Of a DNA stretch of 64,000 bases, positions 29,770 to 39,954 are shown one piece after another; the stretch's first letter is position 1, and the number at the start of each line of letters is the position of its first letter. The position numbers and the translations under genes are program-made. The stretch comes from Shewanella sp. MTB7 (GTDB lineage Bacteria > Pseudomonadota > Gammaproteobacteria > Enterobacterales > Shewanellaceae): the NCBI RefSeq assembly GCF_027571385.1, contig NZ_CP085636.1, positions 2,232,001 through 2,296,000 on the forward strand. Direction: 5' to 3'. Under the pieces are notes generated by a model. The model did no database searches, was not told the DNA's origin, and saw only the letters and a program-made list of their open reading frames with translations.

Positions 29770-30858
29770 CTAAATGCTTGCTTTATTAAGCCCTTGTCTC
29801 TGATATTGATTGGTGTGAGGCTGTTGGTAGTAATCAAGATTATCAAGACACCAGATAAGGGTCTTTCTGAGTCCTGATTCAAATGTTTCTAGCGGTTGCC
29901 ACCCAAGCTCTGTGACTATTTTACTGGCATCGATAGCGTAACGTGCATCATGTCCTGGTCTATCGGTCACGTAGGTGATTAATCTTTTGAAACCGAGATC
30001 TTCGCCTTTTCCCTGATGTGCATTAGGGTTAGTGGGGATGAGCTCTTCAAGTAACTCACAAATGGTGCTGACCACATCAAAATTACTCTTCTCATTCATT
30101 CCACCAATATTATAACTTTCCCCAATGTTACCCTCTGAAGCCACTTTATACAGGGCGCGAGCGTGATCATTGACAAACAACCAATCTCTGATCTGTTGAC
30201 CATTACCATAAAGTGGCAAAGGTTGACCCGCTAAGGCATGAGAGATCATCAAAGGGATCAGTTTTTCTGGGAACTGGTAGGGACCATAATTGTTAGAACA
30301 ATGGCTGAGAACAACTGGTAGCTGATAAGTCCGTCCCCATGCTCTAACCAAATGATCCGATGCTGCCTTACTGGCTGAGTAGGGGGAGCTTGGTGCATAT
30401 CGTGTCTGTTCAGTAAACATCTCTGTAGCACCAAGATCGCCATACACTTCATCAGTAGAGATATGATGGAAACGAAAACCTCGGCGTTTATTATCGGTCA
30501 ATTTAGGGTAATAATGACGAGCTGCTTCTAGTAAAGCATAGGTTCCGATGATATTGGTTTGGATAAACTCGCTAGGTCCATCAATTGAGCGATCCACATG
30601 ACTTTCTGCGGCTAAATGCATAATCAAATCCGGCTGAAAATTGTTTAATGTTTCGCTTACCAAGTTTTGATCGCAAATATCCCCCAGTACAAAGTGATAA
30701 CGCTCCGAGTTTTCTATGCTCTTTAGGGAGCTTAAGTTGCCGGCGTACGTCAACTTGTCTAAATTAATAACGACATTATCAGTCTCATTAATCAAATAAC
30801 GTATTAAAGCTGAGCCGACAAAGCCAGCCCCACCGGTTACAAGTATAGTTTTACTCAT
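29770..30858 (-). CDS. rfbB: dTDP-glucose 4,6-dehydratase (second copy, rhamnose operon)
   Basis: A 362-aa enzyme with [47 protein letters not shown] and [19 protein letters not shown]. It is closely similar to the copy at 6096-7142 but here followed by rmlD and so dedicated to L-rhamnose. The ribosome site AGGA lies 6 nt before the ATG. Repeat block D separates it from the upstream rmlC, so transcription may have to cross about 400 bp of palindromic DNA. Confidence 0.96.
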   Translation of the reverse strand: MSKTILVTGGAGFVGSALIRYLINETDNVVINLDKLTYAGNLSSLKSIENSERYHFVLGDICDQNLVSETLNNFQPDLIMHLAAESHVDRSIDGPSEFIQTNIIGTYALLEAARHYYPKLTDNKRRGFRFHHISTDEVYGDLGATEMFTEQTRYAPSSPYSASKAASDHLVRAWGRTYQLPVVLSHCSNNYGPYQFPEKLIPLMISHALAGQPLPLYGNGQQIRDWLFVNDHARALYKVASEGNIGESYNIGGMNEKSNFDVVSTICELLEELIPTNPNAHQGKGEDLGFKRLITYVTDRPGHDARYAIDASKIVTELGWQPLETFESGLRKTLIWCLDNLDYYQQPHTNQYQRQGLNKASI

Positions 30859-30879
30859 TTTGTTCCTATTTAAATAAAT

Positions 30880-31262
30880 AAAGAGCGCTGACGCTTAAAA
30901 AAGAGCGCGATACTAATGTTGACGGATAACGGAACGTTCGTGCCTCACTGACGGTAAAAGCAAAGCTGGATCCCGGCATTCGCCGGAAAGACGGCTAAAA
31001 TTCTATTGCCGTTGTAGCCAGTGCTTCTCTCCTTACCCTGTAGGTTGGGCTTTAGCCCATCAAAAACGTATATCGTACATCCAAACCTGACGGCATAAAT
31101 GCCGACCTACAATAGAAAAAGGCTTGGTTGTATCTTCTAGTTGTTTGCAATATTCGCCTTTATAGCAGCGAAGTGCCCTAGAATTTAGCTGGTACTTGTG
31201 CCGCCCTCGCAGCCAACGTGTTGGCGTCCTAGAATCTCGCTGGGCAAGGCCCGTTCTTCCCA
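30880..31262. repeat. Repeat block D inside the rml operon
   Basis: About 380 bp between rmlC and rmlB. It contains a complete R1 module in opposite orientation (about 31041-31113), the CGCCGGAAAGACGGC module (about 30981-30996), and GCCCTAG / TTCTAG words shared with other blocks. No gene is supported here. Confidence 0.85.
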
Positions 31263-31265
31263 AGC

Positions 31266-31814
31266 TTATTCAAAAAACAATGCATTTTTAAATTTGACCC
31301 CATTACGATCTTTTTCTGATAATTGGGGGGTATCTTCGACGCTTATAGGCCAGTCTATGGCTAAGTCTGTATCGTGCCATAATATGCTTTGTTCAAATTG
31401 TGGTGCATAGTAATCGGTGCATTTATAGATAACTTCGGCAGATGAAGATGCAACATAAAAACCATGGGCAAAGCCGGGAGGAACCCATAGCTGAAGCCGG
31501 TTTTCGGCTGATAGCTGAGTTGCAAACCATTGACCAAAGCTAGAACTTGAGCGTCTAAGATCGATTACTACATCAAAAACCTCACCCGAGATAACTCGAA
31601 TTAGTTTACCTTGTGCTTGTTGGGTCTGGTAATGCATCCCGCGTAGTGTGCCATATTTAGACAGACTTTGGTTTTCTTGTACAAAGCTCACATCCGCAAC
31701 ATGTTCTCTAAACCAAGCATCACGAAATGTTTCCATAAAAAAACCACGTTCATCACCGAATATTTGCGGTTTAAGTATTTTCAGATCACTAATGGGTGTT
31801 GAGATGATGTTCAT
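31266..31814 (-). CDS. rfbC: dTDP-4-dehydrorhamnose 3,5-epimerase
   Basis: Cupin epimerase of 182 aa. Visible are [38 protein letters not shown] with the catalytic His, [20 protein letters not shown], and [20 protein letters not shown]. It converts dTDP-4-keto-6-deoxyglucose to dTDP-4-keto-L-rhamnose. Its ATG overlaps the rmlA stop (ATGA at 31814-31811), so the two genes are coupled. Block D follows its stop by only a few bases. Confidence 0.96.
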   Translation of the reverse strand: MNIISTPISDLKILKPQIFGDERGFFMETFRDAWFREHVADVSFVQENQSLSKYGTLRGMHYQTQQAQGKLIRVISGEVFDVVIDLRRSSSSFGQWFATQLSAENRLQLWVPPGFAHGFYVASSSAEVIYKCTDYYAPQFEQSILWHDTDLAIDWPISVEDTPQLSEKDRNGVKFKNALFFE

Positions 31815-32689
31815 GAAAAAACTCTCTGGGATAAAATATTAATTAAATACTCCCCGTAACCGCTTTTTCGCAGCGGTTCTGCGAGTGCAAGTAGTTGTGC
31901 GTCATCAATATAACCCATTCTATAAGCCATCTCTTCAGGGCAGTTGACTTTAAGTCCTTGACGTTTTTCTATAGTTTCAATGAATTGGCCTGCTTGTAGT
32001 AAGTGGTCATAGGTGCCGGTATCTAACCATGCAGTACCTCTGCCCATTATTTCAACATTCAAGTTGCCAGCTGCTAAATATTGATTAATCACTTCGGTGA
32101 TCTCTAATTCACCACGGGCTGATGGAATGACATTTTTGGCAAATTCTATGACGTTATTATCGAAGAAGTAAATGCCCGGAACAGCATAATTAGATTTTGG
32201 CAGCTGGGGTTTCTCTTCGAGTGATATTGCATTGCCTGCATTATCGAATTCAACTACACCATAATCGCTTGGGTTTGAGACATGGTAACCAAATATGGTA
32301 GCACCACTCTCTTGTGCTGCAGCACGCTTAAGAGACTTGATCAGGTCGTGACCGTAAAATAAATTATCGCCTAAGATAAGAGCCACACTTTCATCGCCGA
32401 TAAAGGTTTCACCCAACAAAAAAGCTTGCGCTAATCCATCAGGCGACGGTTGAATCTGGTATTCAATAGAGATGCCCCAATCGCAGCCATCACCGAGTAA
32501 AGCTTTAAAATTTAGCAGATCAACAGGAGTGGTAATGATCAATATATTGCTAATACCTGCACTCATTAGTGTGGCAATGGGATAGTAAATCATGGGCTTA
32601 TCATAGATGGGTAGTAACTGCTTGCTGACCACCTTAGTTAAGGGATACAAGCGAGTACCACTTCCTCCCGCCAAAATAATACCTTTCAT
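31811..32689 (-). CDS. rfbA: Glucose-1-phosphate thymidylyltransferase (second copy, rhamnose operon)
   Basis: A 292-aa RmlA. It opens [20 protein letters not shown], then [20 protein letters not shown], and ends with a normal C-terminus ([10 protein letters not shown]). A GAGGTG site precedes the ATG. It is the first gene of the rhamnose set, with repeat block E upstream. The promoter was not identified; the roughly 125 bp before it (32690-32815) are repeat-free and AT-rich, so they are the likely place. Confidence 0.96.
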   Translation of the reverse strand: MKGIILAGGSGTRLYPLTKVVSKQLLPIYDKPMIYYPIATLMSAGISNILIITTPVDLLNFKALLGDGCDWGISIEYQIQPSPDGLAQAFLLGETFIGDESVALILGDNLFYGHDLIKSLKRAAAQESGATIFGYHVSNPSDYGVVEFDNAGNAISLEEKPQLPKSNYAVPGIYFFDNNVIEFAKNVIPSARGELEITEVINQYLAAGNLNVEIMGRGTAWLDTGTYDHLLQAGQFIETIEKRQGLKVNCPEEMAYRMGYIDDAQLLALAEPLRKSGYGEYLINILSQRVFS

Positions 32690-32814
32690 TACACCTCGAG
32701 CATTAAATAAAACTGATCAATCACCGTAGAAAAAAACAGAGTATTCCGCTTTTCAATAGCTAATCAATGGGGAGGGGAGATTTTACCTCGACTGGAAAAA
32801 TAGTAAAGCGAAGA

Positions 32815-33345
32815 CTAAGGCTTAACTGACGGATAACGGAACGTTCGAGCCTCACTTACGGACAAAAAAAGGATGCCGACTACGTCAGTTCGAGGAGCGT
32901 CGTGAACTCCTTGCTAGGACGTTCGCAAGCTCACTGCGAGAGCGGCCTTTGGCCTGCTATACAAGTAAACAGTGACGAATGCTGCGCTTACCGATGACGG
33001 AACGTTCGGGCCTCACTTACGGTAAAAAGCACAACTGGATTCTGGTGTTCGCCGGAAAGACGGCAATAATTTTATTGCTCTTGTAGGCCACATAAGTGCA
33101 TTGTTCCGTGCGGCCATAGGCCATTCCGTCAACCGTAGCCGCTTGCGGCGTTCACCTTTCTCTATACCTCTCACTTGATTGTATAGATTCTAGAAGTCGC
33201 GAAGCGACGCTCTCGCAGCAGCTTACTGCGCCCTAGCAGGGCGAAGCCCGTCTTTCTTTTTACCGTAAGCAAAGCGTTCCGTTCGGCCACTGGCCATTCT
33301 GTGAGCGTAGCGTTCAGTAGCCGCTTGCGGCGTTCGTCCTTCTCC
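32815..33345. repeat. Repeat block E (mosaic intergenic repeat)
   Basis: Lies between the divergent rmlA and cysD genes. It contains the CGCCGGAAAGACGGC module (about 33050), a TATAGATTCTAGAAG unit followed by the palindrome GTCGCGAAGCGAC (33197-33209), and GCCCTAGCAGGGC. It also has two runs of GATGACGGAACGTTC/TTCCGTGCGGCC type words. The region 33346-33513 after it is AT-rich and should carry the cysD promoter. Confidence 0.82.
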
Positions 33346-33513
33346 CCTATTACTTATCAGAACTTAATATTCCTTTTTGATATAGCCTTACTGCGTTTAA
33401 TAACTTTTAATATTGTTGCCTACTGTTATTATCAATTTAAAGATAACTCTTTAATGTTCACTTAACTTTGTTTCTGTTCAGATTGAATGGATAAGGGCCA
33501 TACGGAAACCCAT

Positions 33514-34416
33514 ATGTCGACACATCAAACTCATCTCAAGCAGCTTGAAGCTGAATCGATTCAAATCATGCGTGAGGTTGCCGCTGAATTTGATAATCCA
33601 GTGATGCTTTATTCGGTAGGTAAAGATTCTTCAGTTCTCCTGCATCTTGCGCGTAAAGCTTTCTACCCGGGGAAAATCCCATTTCCTTTGATGCACGTCG
33701 ATACCAACTGGAAATTTAAGGAGATGATTGAGTTTCGCGATCAAATGGCGAAGAAGCATGGTTTTGATCTTATCGTTCATAAAAATCCACGCGGTATTGA
33801 GATGAACATCAGTCCATTCACCCATGGCAGCGCTAAACATACCGATATCATGAAGACTGAGGGGCTTAAACAAGCATTGGATATGCATGGTTTTGATGCC
33901 GCTTTTGGTGGTGCACGTCGTGATGAAGAGAAATCTCGTGCTAAAGAGCGTGTTTACTCATTTCGTGACAGTAAGCACAGATGGGATCCTAAAAACCAAC
34001 GGCCTGAGCTTTGGAGTATCTACAACGGTAAGGTCGATAAAGGGGAGAGCATCCGTGTGTTCCCGTTATCTAATTGGACTGAGCTTGATATCTGGCAGTA
34101 CATCTATCTGGAAGGGATTGAGATCCCATCCTTGTATCTTGCTGCCGAGCGGCCTGTTGTCGAGCGTGATGGCACCTTGATCATGGTTGATGATGCGCGC
34201 ATGCCACTCGAAGGCGAAAATGTGCAAACTAAGATGGTGCGTTTTAGAACCTTAGGTTGCTACCCATTAACGGGAGCCGTTGAGTCAGAAGCGCAAACAT
34301 TGCCGGAAATTATTCAAGAGATGTTGCTCTGTACCACCTCTGAGCGCCAAGGTCGTGTTATCGATAACGACTCATCGGGCTCAATGGAGAAGAAAAAAAT
34401 GGAAGGCTACTTTTAA
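33514..34416 (+). CDS. cysD: Sulfate adenylyltransferase subunit 2
   Basis: PAPS-reductase-fold ATP sulfurylase subunit of about 300 aa, cytosolic, partner of CysN. The PP-loop is in [38 protein letters not shown] and [19 protein letters not shown] are near-identical to the enterobacterial enzyme, and it ends with [14 protein letters not shown]. The ATG at 33514 gives a start close to homologues. An ATG at 33487 in frame would add nine residues and cannot be excluded. It begins the sulfate activation cluster cysD-cysN-permease-cysC. Confidence 0.96.
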   Translation: MSTHQTHLKQLEAESIQIMREVAAEFDNPVMLYSVGKDSSVLLHLARKAFYPGKIPFPLMHVDTNWKFKEMIEFRDQMAKKHGFDLIVHKNPRGIEMNISPFTHGSAKHTDIMKTEGLKQALDMHGFDAAFGGARRDEEKSRAKERVYSFRDSKHRWDPKNQRPELWSIYNGKVDKGESIRVFPLSNWTELDIWQYIYLEGIEIPSLYLAAERPVVERDGTLIMVDDARMPLEGENVQTKMVRFRTLGCYPLTGAVESEAQTLPEIIQEMLLCTTSERQGRVIDNDSSGSMEKKKMEGYF

Positions 34417-34427
34417 AATTGAGAATA

Positions 34428-34569
34428 GATTTTAAAAGTAAGTCTGGCTTGCGCCAAAACAGATTTAGTTGCTGAAAGATTTGTGGCTGAATTATGTTTC
34501 TACGACGTTGCTTGTGAATGGTATATGCCAGTGTAGAAGCGATTTTAAAAGTAAGACAGGCTTGCGCCA
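34428..34569. repeat. Pair of about 29-bp direct repeats between cysD and cysN
   Basis: GATTTTAAAAGTAAG followed by a GGCTTGCGCCA word occurs at 34428-34456 and again at 34541-34569 with two mismatches. This lies in the 324-bp cysD-cysN spacer. The remainder of the spacer up to 34740 has no gene. An imperfect inverted repeat (GAGCTTGAAGCTC) lies about 34710-34722, just upstream of the cysN ribosome site. Confidence 0.65.
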
Positions 34570-34740
34570 GTAAAAGCATTCTTGGTTAAGAAACTCGATC
34601 TGGAACAACATTTTGTTGTTAGAAGATCCGCTGACAAAGCAAGTTCATTCGCAGAGCTCGCTTGTTGAAAATATTGATTATTGATTCAACTGTGAGCAAG
34701 TTTTTTTGAAGAGCTTGAAGCTCACAGTTAAGGAACAAAG

Positions 34741-36150
34741 ATGACCACCAGTTCTAATTTGATTGCTGCAGATATTGAAGAATACTTAAAAGTTCACGAA
34801 AACAAAGATATGTTACGTGTGTTGACGTGTGGCAGTGTGGATGACGGTAAATCTACGTTAATTGGACGCTTACTATTTGACAGTAAGATGATCTTTGAAG
34901 ATCAGATGGCGGCGATAGAGAAAGACTCTAAGCGCTTTAATACCACGGATGAATCATTTGATTTGGCTTTGCTAGTGGATGGGCTTCAATCTGAGCGTGA
35001 GCAAGGCATTACCATTGATGTGGCTTACCGTTATTTCACGACTGAGCAACGTAAATTCATTATTGCTGATACGCCAGGCCATGAGCAGTACACACGCAAT
35101 ATGGCAACCGGTGCGTCAACTTGTGACCTTGCGATAATTCTTATTGATGCTCGCCATGGGGTACAGGTTCAGACTCGTCGTCACAGTTTTATTTGCTCTC
35201 AGCTGGGGATTAAGCACGTCATTATTGCCATTAATAAGATGGATGCTGTGGGTTACGATCAGGCTACCTACCAAAAGATTAAAAAAGAGTACCGCGAGTT
35301 TGCAGAAGCTCTCTCCTTTACCGATGTGCGCTTCGTGCCTATCTCTGCCTTAAAGGGTGACAATGTCGTTAACGAAAGCGAGCATATGACTTGGTATCCG
35401 GGGTCAACGTTACTCAAGCTGCTTAATACGGTTTCGGTTGAGCAAGATAGAAGTGAGTCGTTCCGATTTCAGGTGCAGTATGTCAATCGACCTAACTTAG
35501 ATTTCCGTGGTTTTTGCGGTACCTTAGCATCGGGCGATATTCGTGTTGGTGATACGGTTGTGACTTTACCCTCAGGCAAAGAAAGCAAAATTAAGTCTAT
35601 TGTGACATTTGATGGGGAGTTGGAAAAAGCGGTAGCGGGCCAAGCTGTCACACTGACACTCGAAGATGAAATTGATATCAGTCGCGGTGATATGTTGGTT
35701 CGTCCCCATGATAAGCCTCACTCCATGAGTAATTTCGAAGCCGATGTAGTGTGGATGACTGAGGAGCCATTATGTGTCGACCGTGAGTATGCGATCAAAA
35801 TGGGCAGTAAATCAGTTTATGGTTATGCCGATGCCATTAATCATAAAATTGATGTTAATACTCTTGAGAAGCAGTCAGCTCAACAGTTGGCACTTAACGA
35901 GATTGGTAACTGTCATTTTGCGGTCACAGAACCTGTACAGTTTGACGCTTATGATGATAATCGTTCTACAGGGGCCTTTATTATTATCGATCGTTTAACC
36001 AATGTGACCGTCGGCGCGGGTATGATCCGTAATCCTATTCAAGCCAAATCGATAAAAGCTCATGAGTTCTCAGAGTTTGAGTTAGAGATGAACGCCTTAG
36101 TGCGTAAGCACTTCCCCCATTGGGGAGCCAAGGATATCTCTAAGGGGTAG
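34741..36150 (+). CDS. cysN: Sulfate adenylyltransferase subunit 1 (GTPase)
   Basis: A 469-aa GTPase that couples GTP hydrolysis to APS formation by CysD. The P-loop is in [19 protein letters not shown], then [19 protein letters not shown] (G3), [10 protein letters not shown] (G4) and [10 protein letters not shown] (G5). No CysC domain is fused at its C-terminus and a separate cysC follows. AAGGA precedes the ATG. Confidence 0.97.
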   Translation: MTTSSNLIAADIEEYLKVHENKDMLRVLTCGSVDDGKSTLIGRLLFDSKMIFEDQMAAIEKDSKRFNTTDESFDLALLVDGLQSEREQGITIDVAYRYFTTEQRKFIIADTPGHEQYTRNMATGASTCDLAIILIDARHGVQVQTRRHSFICSQLGIKHVIIAINKMDAVGYDQATYQKIKKEYREFAEALSFTDVRFVPISALKGDNVVNESEHMTWYPGSTLLKLLNTVSVEQDRSESFRFQVQYVNRPNLDFRGFCGTLASGDIRVGDTVVTLPSGKESKIKSIVTFDGELEKAVAGQAVTLTLEDEIDISRGDMLVRPHDKPHSMSNFEADVVWMTEEPLCVDREYAIKMGSKSVYGYADAINHKIDVNTLEKQSAQQLALNEIGNCHFAVTEPVQFDAYDDNRSTGAFIIIDRLTNVTVGAGMIRNPIQAKSIKAHEFSEFELEMNALVRKHFPHWGAKDISKG

Positions 36151-36324
36151 AAGCAGTTGTAAAAAGCTGCGGGCTAAAGATAAAAGCAAACAAAGCCTCG
36201 AGTTGCGATAGCGCCGTTTTAAGCTAGATAAAGAGTCAAAAAGGTCGCGAGTAGCGGACAGGCGTAGTTTTGAGTAGAGAGTAAAATAGAAAGATTTTTA
36301 TCGTTATTTTAATTTTCATCATGC

Positions 36325-36415
36325 GTAGTTCGTAGTTCGTAGTTCGTAGTTCGTAGTTCGTAGCTCGTAGCTCGTAGCTCGTAGCTCGTAGCTCGTAGCT
36401 CGTAGCTCGTAGCTT
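36325..36415. repeat. 7-bp tandem repeat, 13 units
   Basis: Thirteen head-to-tail heptamers: five GTAGTTC, then seven GTAGCTC, then one GTAGCTT. The array ends 25 bp before the permease ATG and just upstream of its ribosome site (CAGGAAT). Its uniform units suggest copy number can vary by slippage and could alter the spacing or structure of the leader. Confidence 0.97.
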
Positions 36416-36439
36416 CACTTTATTAAACATCAGGAATTT

Positions 36440-38167
36440 ATGTCGTTAAACGGATATCTCACCATTGCCATCTTTCTCACGACTATCGTGGGATTAGTGC
36501 GCTTTCAGAGTCGGCCATCTCTAGTATTTGGTGTTGCTTTGCTCGCTTTGGTTGGTTTAAACCTAGTATCTCGTGAACAATTATTGTCGAGTATGTCTAA
36601 TCCTGGTTTAGTGACCTTGGTCTTGTTGATCCTGTGCTCTTTTGCCCTTGAGAAAACCCGTTTATTACGAGTGATAGCCTCTAAAGTAATAGTGAGTAAT
36701 TACCATTCGACCTGGCTGCGCTTGTTTGGCATTACCGCATTAAGTTCTGCCTTATTAAATAATACCGCAGTGGTTGCGACGTTATTATCACCTATTCGTA
36801 ATAACCCTCATCACTTTGCCAGTAAGCTTTTGCTGCCTCTCTCCTATGCGGCTATTTTGGGGGGAACGCTGACGTTAATCGGTACGTCGACTAATTTGAT
36901 TGTTAACAGTCTCTATATTGATGCAGAGGGAAAATCATTGAGCTTTTTCTCATTTACCGCAGTGGGTGCCTTACTGGTACTGGGTTGTGGTTTAGTGTTG
37001 AGAATAGCGTCTCGCTGGTTGCCTGAAATTGAGCATAAAGAGTCCTGTTCAAAGGGCTATTTCATTGATGCCAAAGTGGTACAAGGTTCTGAGTTGATTG
37101 GGCGCTCGGTCGAAAATAATGGCTTAAGGCATCTTGAATCGCTATTTTTGGTTGAAGTTGTGCGTAATAAACGCCTGATCAGTCCGGTGACGCCCACTGA
37201 AGTGTTGCAAGTCGATGATAGACTGATTTTTAGTGGCGATATCACTAAGATGATGCAACTTGGCCAATTTTCAGGTTTAGAGATGTTTGCTGAGAAAAAT
37301 GGCTTATTGGATTCAAACCTAACAGAAGTCGTGGTTAAGCAAGAGAGTGTACTTGTCTCAAAAACCTTAAAAGATACTGGCTTTAGAGCGCTGTTTGATG
37401 CGGCAGTGGTTGCGATTCGCCGTGATGGTGAAGAGGTATCAGGTAAATTAGGAGAGGTGGTGATCAAGGCGGGTGATTTTTTAGTCTTGGCCGTTGGAGA
37501 GGACTTTAAATCACGACGTAATCTTAGTAAAAACTTCATTGTGATCAGTGGTGTTGAACCAGAAGTTAGAATCAATGGCGTAAAAGCTTGGCTCTCTATT
37601 GGTGGTTTTGTGTTAACGATTGCACTGGCGGCTACGGGCGTTATCGAAATGCTTCAGGGTTTGATGCTACTCTTAGGCGTGCTGATATTTAGCCAATGTC
37701 TTAGTGTTAATGAAGTTGTTAGACGTTTTCCGGTAGATATCTGGTTGATAGTCTCTACGGCTATCTTGTTATCTCACGCTTTAGTGAATTCAGGTGTGGT
37801 TGAACTGGTATCACAATGGGTCAATCAGGTCGCCGATAAAGACCATCTATTCATGGCATTAGTGCTGGTATATATTGCAACCTGGTTAATCACTGAACTT
37901 GTGACTAATAATGCCGCCGCGGCCTTGATGTTTCCCATTGCCTATAGTATTGCCTTGGGTTTTGATGTGGATATATTGCCCTTTGTCATGACGGTAGCAT
38001 TTGCAGCTAGTGGGAGTTTTATCAGCCCTTACGGTTATCAAACTAACCTAATGGTGTATAACGCTGGCCAATATAAGCTAATGGATTTTGTTAAAGTTGG
38101 TCTACCTGTCAGTTTGGTTTATGCCGTCATCGTATTAACAGCGGTGCCGATCTTTTTCCCTTTCTAG
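36440..38167 (+). CDS. SLC13-family permease with TrkA-C domains, sulfate transport candidate
   Basis: A 575-aa inner-membrane protein. It has about five N-terminal membrane segments, with SSALLNNTAVVATLLSPI and GTSTNLIVNSLY, which are DASS/SLC13 motifs. Two cytoplasmic TrkA-C-like domains lie at about residues 205-375 (AKVVQGSELIGRSVENNG and KQESVLVSKTLKDTGF). A second set of membrane segments ends with the repeated TNNAAAALMFP and SPYGYQTNLMVYNAG. The pattern matches the SLC13/TrkA-C permeases that are found with cys genes in marine Gammaproteobacteria. Sulfate is the expected substrate from context. Other anions are possible. Confidence 0.85.
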   Translation: MSLNGYLTIAIFLTTIVGLVRFQSRPSLVFGVALLALVGLNLVSREQLLSSMSNPGLVTLVLLILCSFALEKTRLLRVIASKVIVSNYHSTWLRLFGITALSSALLNNTAVVATLLSPIRNNPHHFASKLLLPLSYAAILGGTLTLIGTSTNLIVNSLYIDAEGKSLSFFSFTAVGALLVLGCGLVLRIASRWLPEIEHKESCSKGYFIDAKVVQGSELIGRSVENNGLRHLESLFLVEVVRNKRLISPVTPTEVLQVDDRLIFSGDITKMMQLGQFSGLEMFAEKNGLLDSNLTEVVVKQESVLVSKTLKDTGFRALFDAAVVAIRRDGEEVSGKLGEVVIKAGDFLVLAVGEDFKSRRNLSKNFIVISGVEPEVRINGVKAWLSIGGFVLTIALAATGVIEMLQGLMLLLGVLIFSQCLSVNEVVRRFPVDIWLIVSTAILLSHALVNSGVVELVSQWVNQVADKDHLFMALVLVYIATWLITELVTNNAAAALMFPIAYSIALGFDVDILPFVMTVAFAASGSFISPYGYQTNLMVYNAGQYKLMDFVKVGLPVSLVYAVIVLTAVPIFFPF

Positions 38168-38250
38168 CTATATTGCAGTTAAAAGCAGTTTCGAGCACAA
38201 GATAAAGCCAAGAAAGTCTCGAAACTCGAAACAAATTATGGATATTTTTT

Positions 38251-38910
38251 ATGTCATTATTATCGAAAACAGCAGGCTCACCCTATAAGAGCGTTGAAAT
38301 TGAAGATAAGTCTGCCGATGTTGTATGGCATCTTGCGAGCGTGACCCACGAGGAAAGAGTTGCAGCATTGGGTCACCGTCCTGCTGTACTTTGGTTTACA
38401 GGGTTAAGTGGGTCAGGTAAGTCGACCGTGGCTAATGCCGTTGATAAACTGTTATATGAGTTAGGTTGTAAAACCTATTTGCTTGACGGGGATAATGTCC
38501 GTCATGGTCTTAATGGCGATCTTGGTTTCTCTGATCAAGACAGAGTTGAGAATATTCGCCGTATTGGGGAGGTGTCAAAGCTTTTTGTGGATGCAGGCTT
38601 ACTGGTGTCGACCGCTTTTATTTCTCCCTTTAACGCCGACCGTCAGATGGTCAGAGCGTTGTTAGCTGATAAACAATTTGTTGAAGTGTATATCGATACA
38701 CCACTTGAGGTGTGCGAGCAAAGGGATCCTAAGGGCCTCTATAAGAAAGCGCGCTTAGGAGAGATTAAAAACTTTACTGGTATCGATTCAGCCTATGAGT
38801 CGCCTCAACAGCCAGAGATCCATGTAAAAACAGCCCAGCAGTCAATTAAAGAGTGCGCAGAGCAAGTGGTCAACTACCTTAAAGATAATGGGTATTTACA
38901 AACAGTTTAG
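38251..38910 (+). CDS. cysC: Adenylylsulfate kinase
   Basis: A 219-aa APS kinase that makes PAPS from APS and ATP. The P-loop is [18 protein letters not shown], followed by [20 protein letters not shown] and [20 protein letters not shown], then [21 protein letters not shown] and [10 protein letters not shown]. The N-terminal extension of about 40 residues is usual for the proteobacterial enzyme. It completes sulfate activation with cysD and cysN. Confidence 0.97.
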   Translation: MSLLSKTAGSPYKSVEIEDKSADVVWHLASVTHEERVAALGHRPAVLWFTGLSGSGKSTVANAVDKLLYELGCKTYLLDGDNVRHGLNGDLGFSDQDRVENIRRIGEVSKLFVDAGLLVSTAFISPFNADRQMVRALLADKQFVEVYIDTPLEVCEQRDPKGLYKKARLGEIKNFTGIDSAYESPQQPEIHVKTAQQSIKECAEQVVNYLKDNGYLQTV

Positions 38911-38983
38911 AGTGGAAAGTAGAGCCGTTTCGAGGCAAAGACAAAGCTAAGAAAACCACTAGTAGATTGTAGATAGGACATGT

Positions 38984-39952
38984 ATGAATTACGATATTTT
39001 TAATGGCGATGCTGATGGGATTATTGCGCTATTACAGCTGCGCTTAGCGTACCCTCTTTCAGCAGAATTGGTCACCGGTGTAAAGCGTGATATTGAGTTA
39101 CTTGAGCCATTAACAACAAGCGTGACTTTGACACCACAAGATAGCCTGACTGTGCTCGATATATCCATGGAGAGGAATAAATCGGGTTTGCTCAAGGCGT
39201 TGAAGTCGGGGGCTAACGTGTATTATGCCGATCACCATCGCAGTGGTGATATTCCACTGGCCGCTAATTTAGAAGCATATGTCGATCTTGATGCTGATAC
39301 CTGTACCAGTTTAATTGTAGATAAATACTTACAAGCAAGGTTTCACTATTGGGCGATAACAGCTGCTTACGGTGACAACTTAGTCGCTAAGGCCGATTTA
39401 CTGTCTAACGAGGTAGGTTTGTCGTTATCTCAAGCTAAACAGTTAAATGAGTTAGGGACGTTAATTAATTATAATGGTTATGGTGCCCATATTGATGAAC
39501 TCCATTTTCATCCTGCCGCACTCTACAAAGCCTTGTTGAAATATACGAGCCCGTTTGATGTTATTGCAGACGTAAATTCCCCTTTCTATCTGTTAAAAGA
39601 TGCTTATAGGCAAGATATGGATAGGGCACTTACGGTGACTCCCTTCTATCATAGTCAAGTGTTGTCGCTGTTTGAGCTTGCTGATGCGGCTTGGGCTAGG
39701 CGGGTTAGTGGTGTATATGGTAATAAACTCGCCAATCAAAACCCAGATAGTGCTCATGGGGTATTCACTGAAAATAGTGATGGAAGTTACACGGTTTCAT
39801 TGCGCGCTCCACTATCGAATAAACAGGGAGCTGGCGATATTTGTAGTCAATTTGATACTGGCGGCGGTCGCGCAGCGGCTGCTGGAATAAATAGATTATC
39901 ACGTGCCGACGTCACTCGTTTCACTCAAGCGGTTGAGCGCTATTATGGTTGA
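38984..39952 (+). CDS. DHH/DHHA1-family phosphoesterase
   Basis: A 322-aa DHH-superfamily protein. The metal ligands are visible in FNGDADGIIALLQL, in the Asp of VLDISMERN and in YYADHHRSGDIP (DHH). A second acidic block is DLDADTCTSLIVD, and the C-terminal DHHA1 motif is in DTGGGRAAAAGINRL. Such proteins include the NrnA type, which hydrolyses oligoribonucleotides and 3'-phosphoadenosine 5'-phosphate (pAp). It lies directly downstream of cysC (AGGA before its ATG), and PAPS use releases pAp, so a pAp-clearing role is plausible. The family is well supported; the substrate is inferred. Confidence 0.82.
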   Translation: MNYDIFNGDADGIIALLQLRLAYPLSAELVTGVKRDIELLEPLTTSVTLTPQDSLTVLDISMERNKSGLLKALKSGANVYYADHHRSGDIPLAANLEAYVDLDADTCTSLIVDKYLQARFHYWAITAAYGDNLVAKADLLSNEVGLSLSQAKQLNELGTLINYNGYGAHIDELHFHPAALYKALLKYTSPFDVIADVNSPFYLLKDAYRQDMDRALTVTPFYHSQVLSLFELADAAWARRVSGVYGNKLANQNPDSAHGVFTENSDGSYTVSLRAPLSNKQGAGDICSQFDTGGGRAAAAGINRLSRADVTRFTQAVERYYG

Positions 39953-39954
39953 TT

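Noticed and set aside
36325..36415. Possible CRISPR array
   Set aside because: Units are 7 bp without spacers, and no cas genes are present anywhere in the window.
36236..36430. Open frame on the - strand with a repeated Arg-Ala-Thr-Ser-Tyr-Glu-Leu pattern
   Set aside because: It is only the translation of the 7-bp tandem repeat and has no family or ribosome site.
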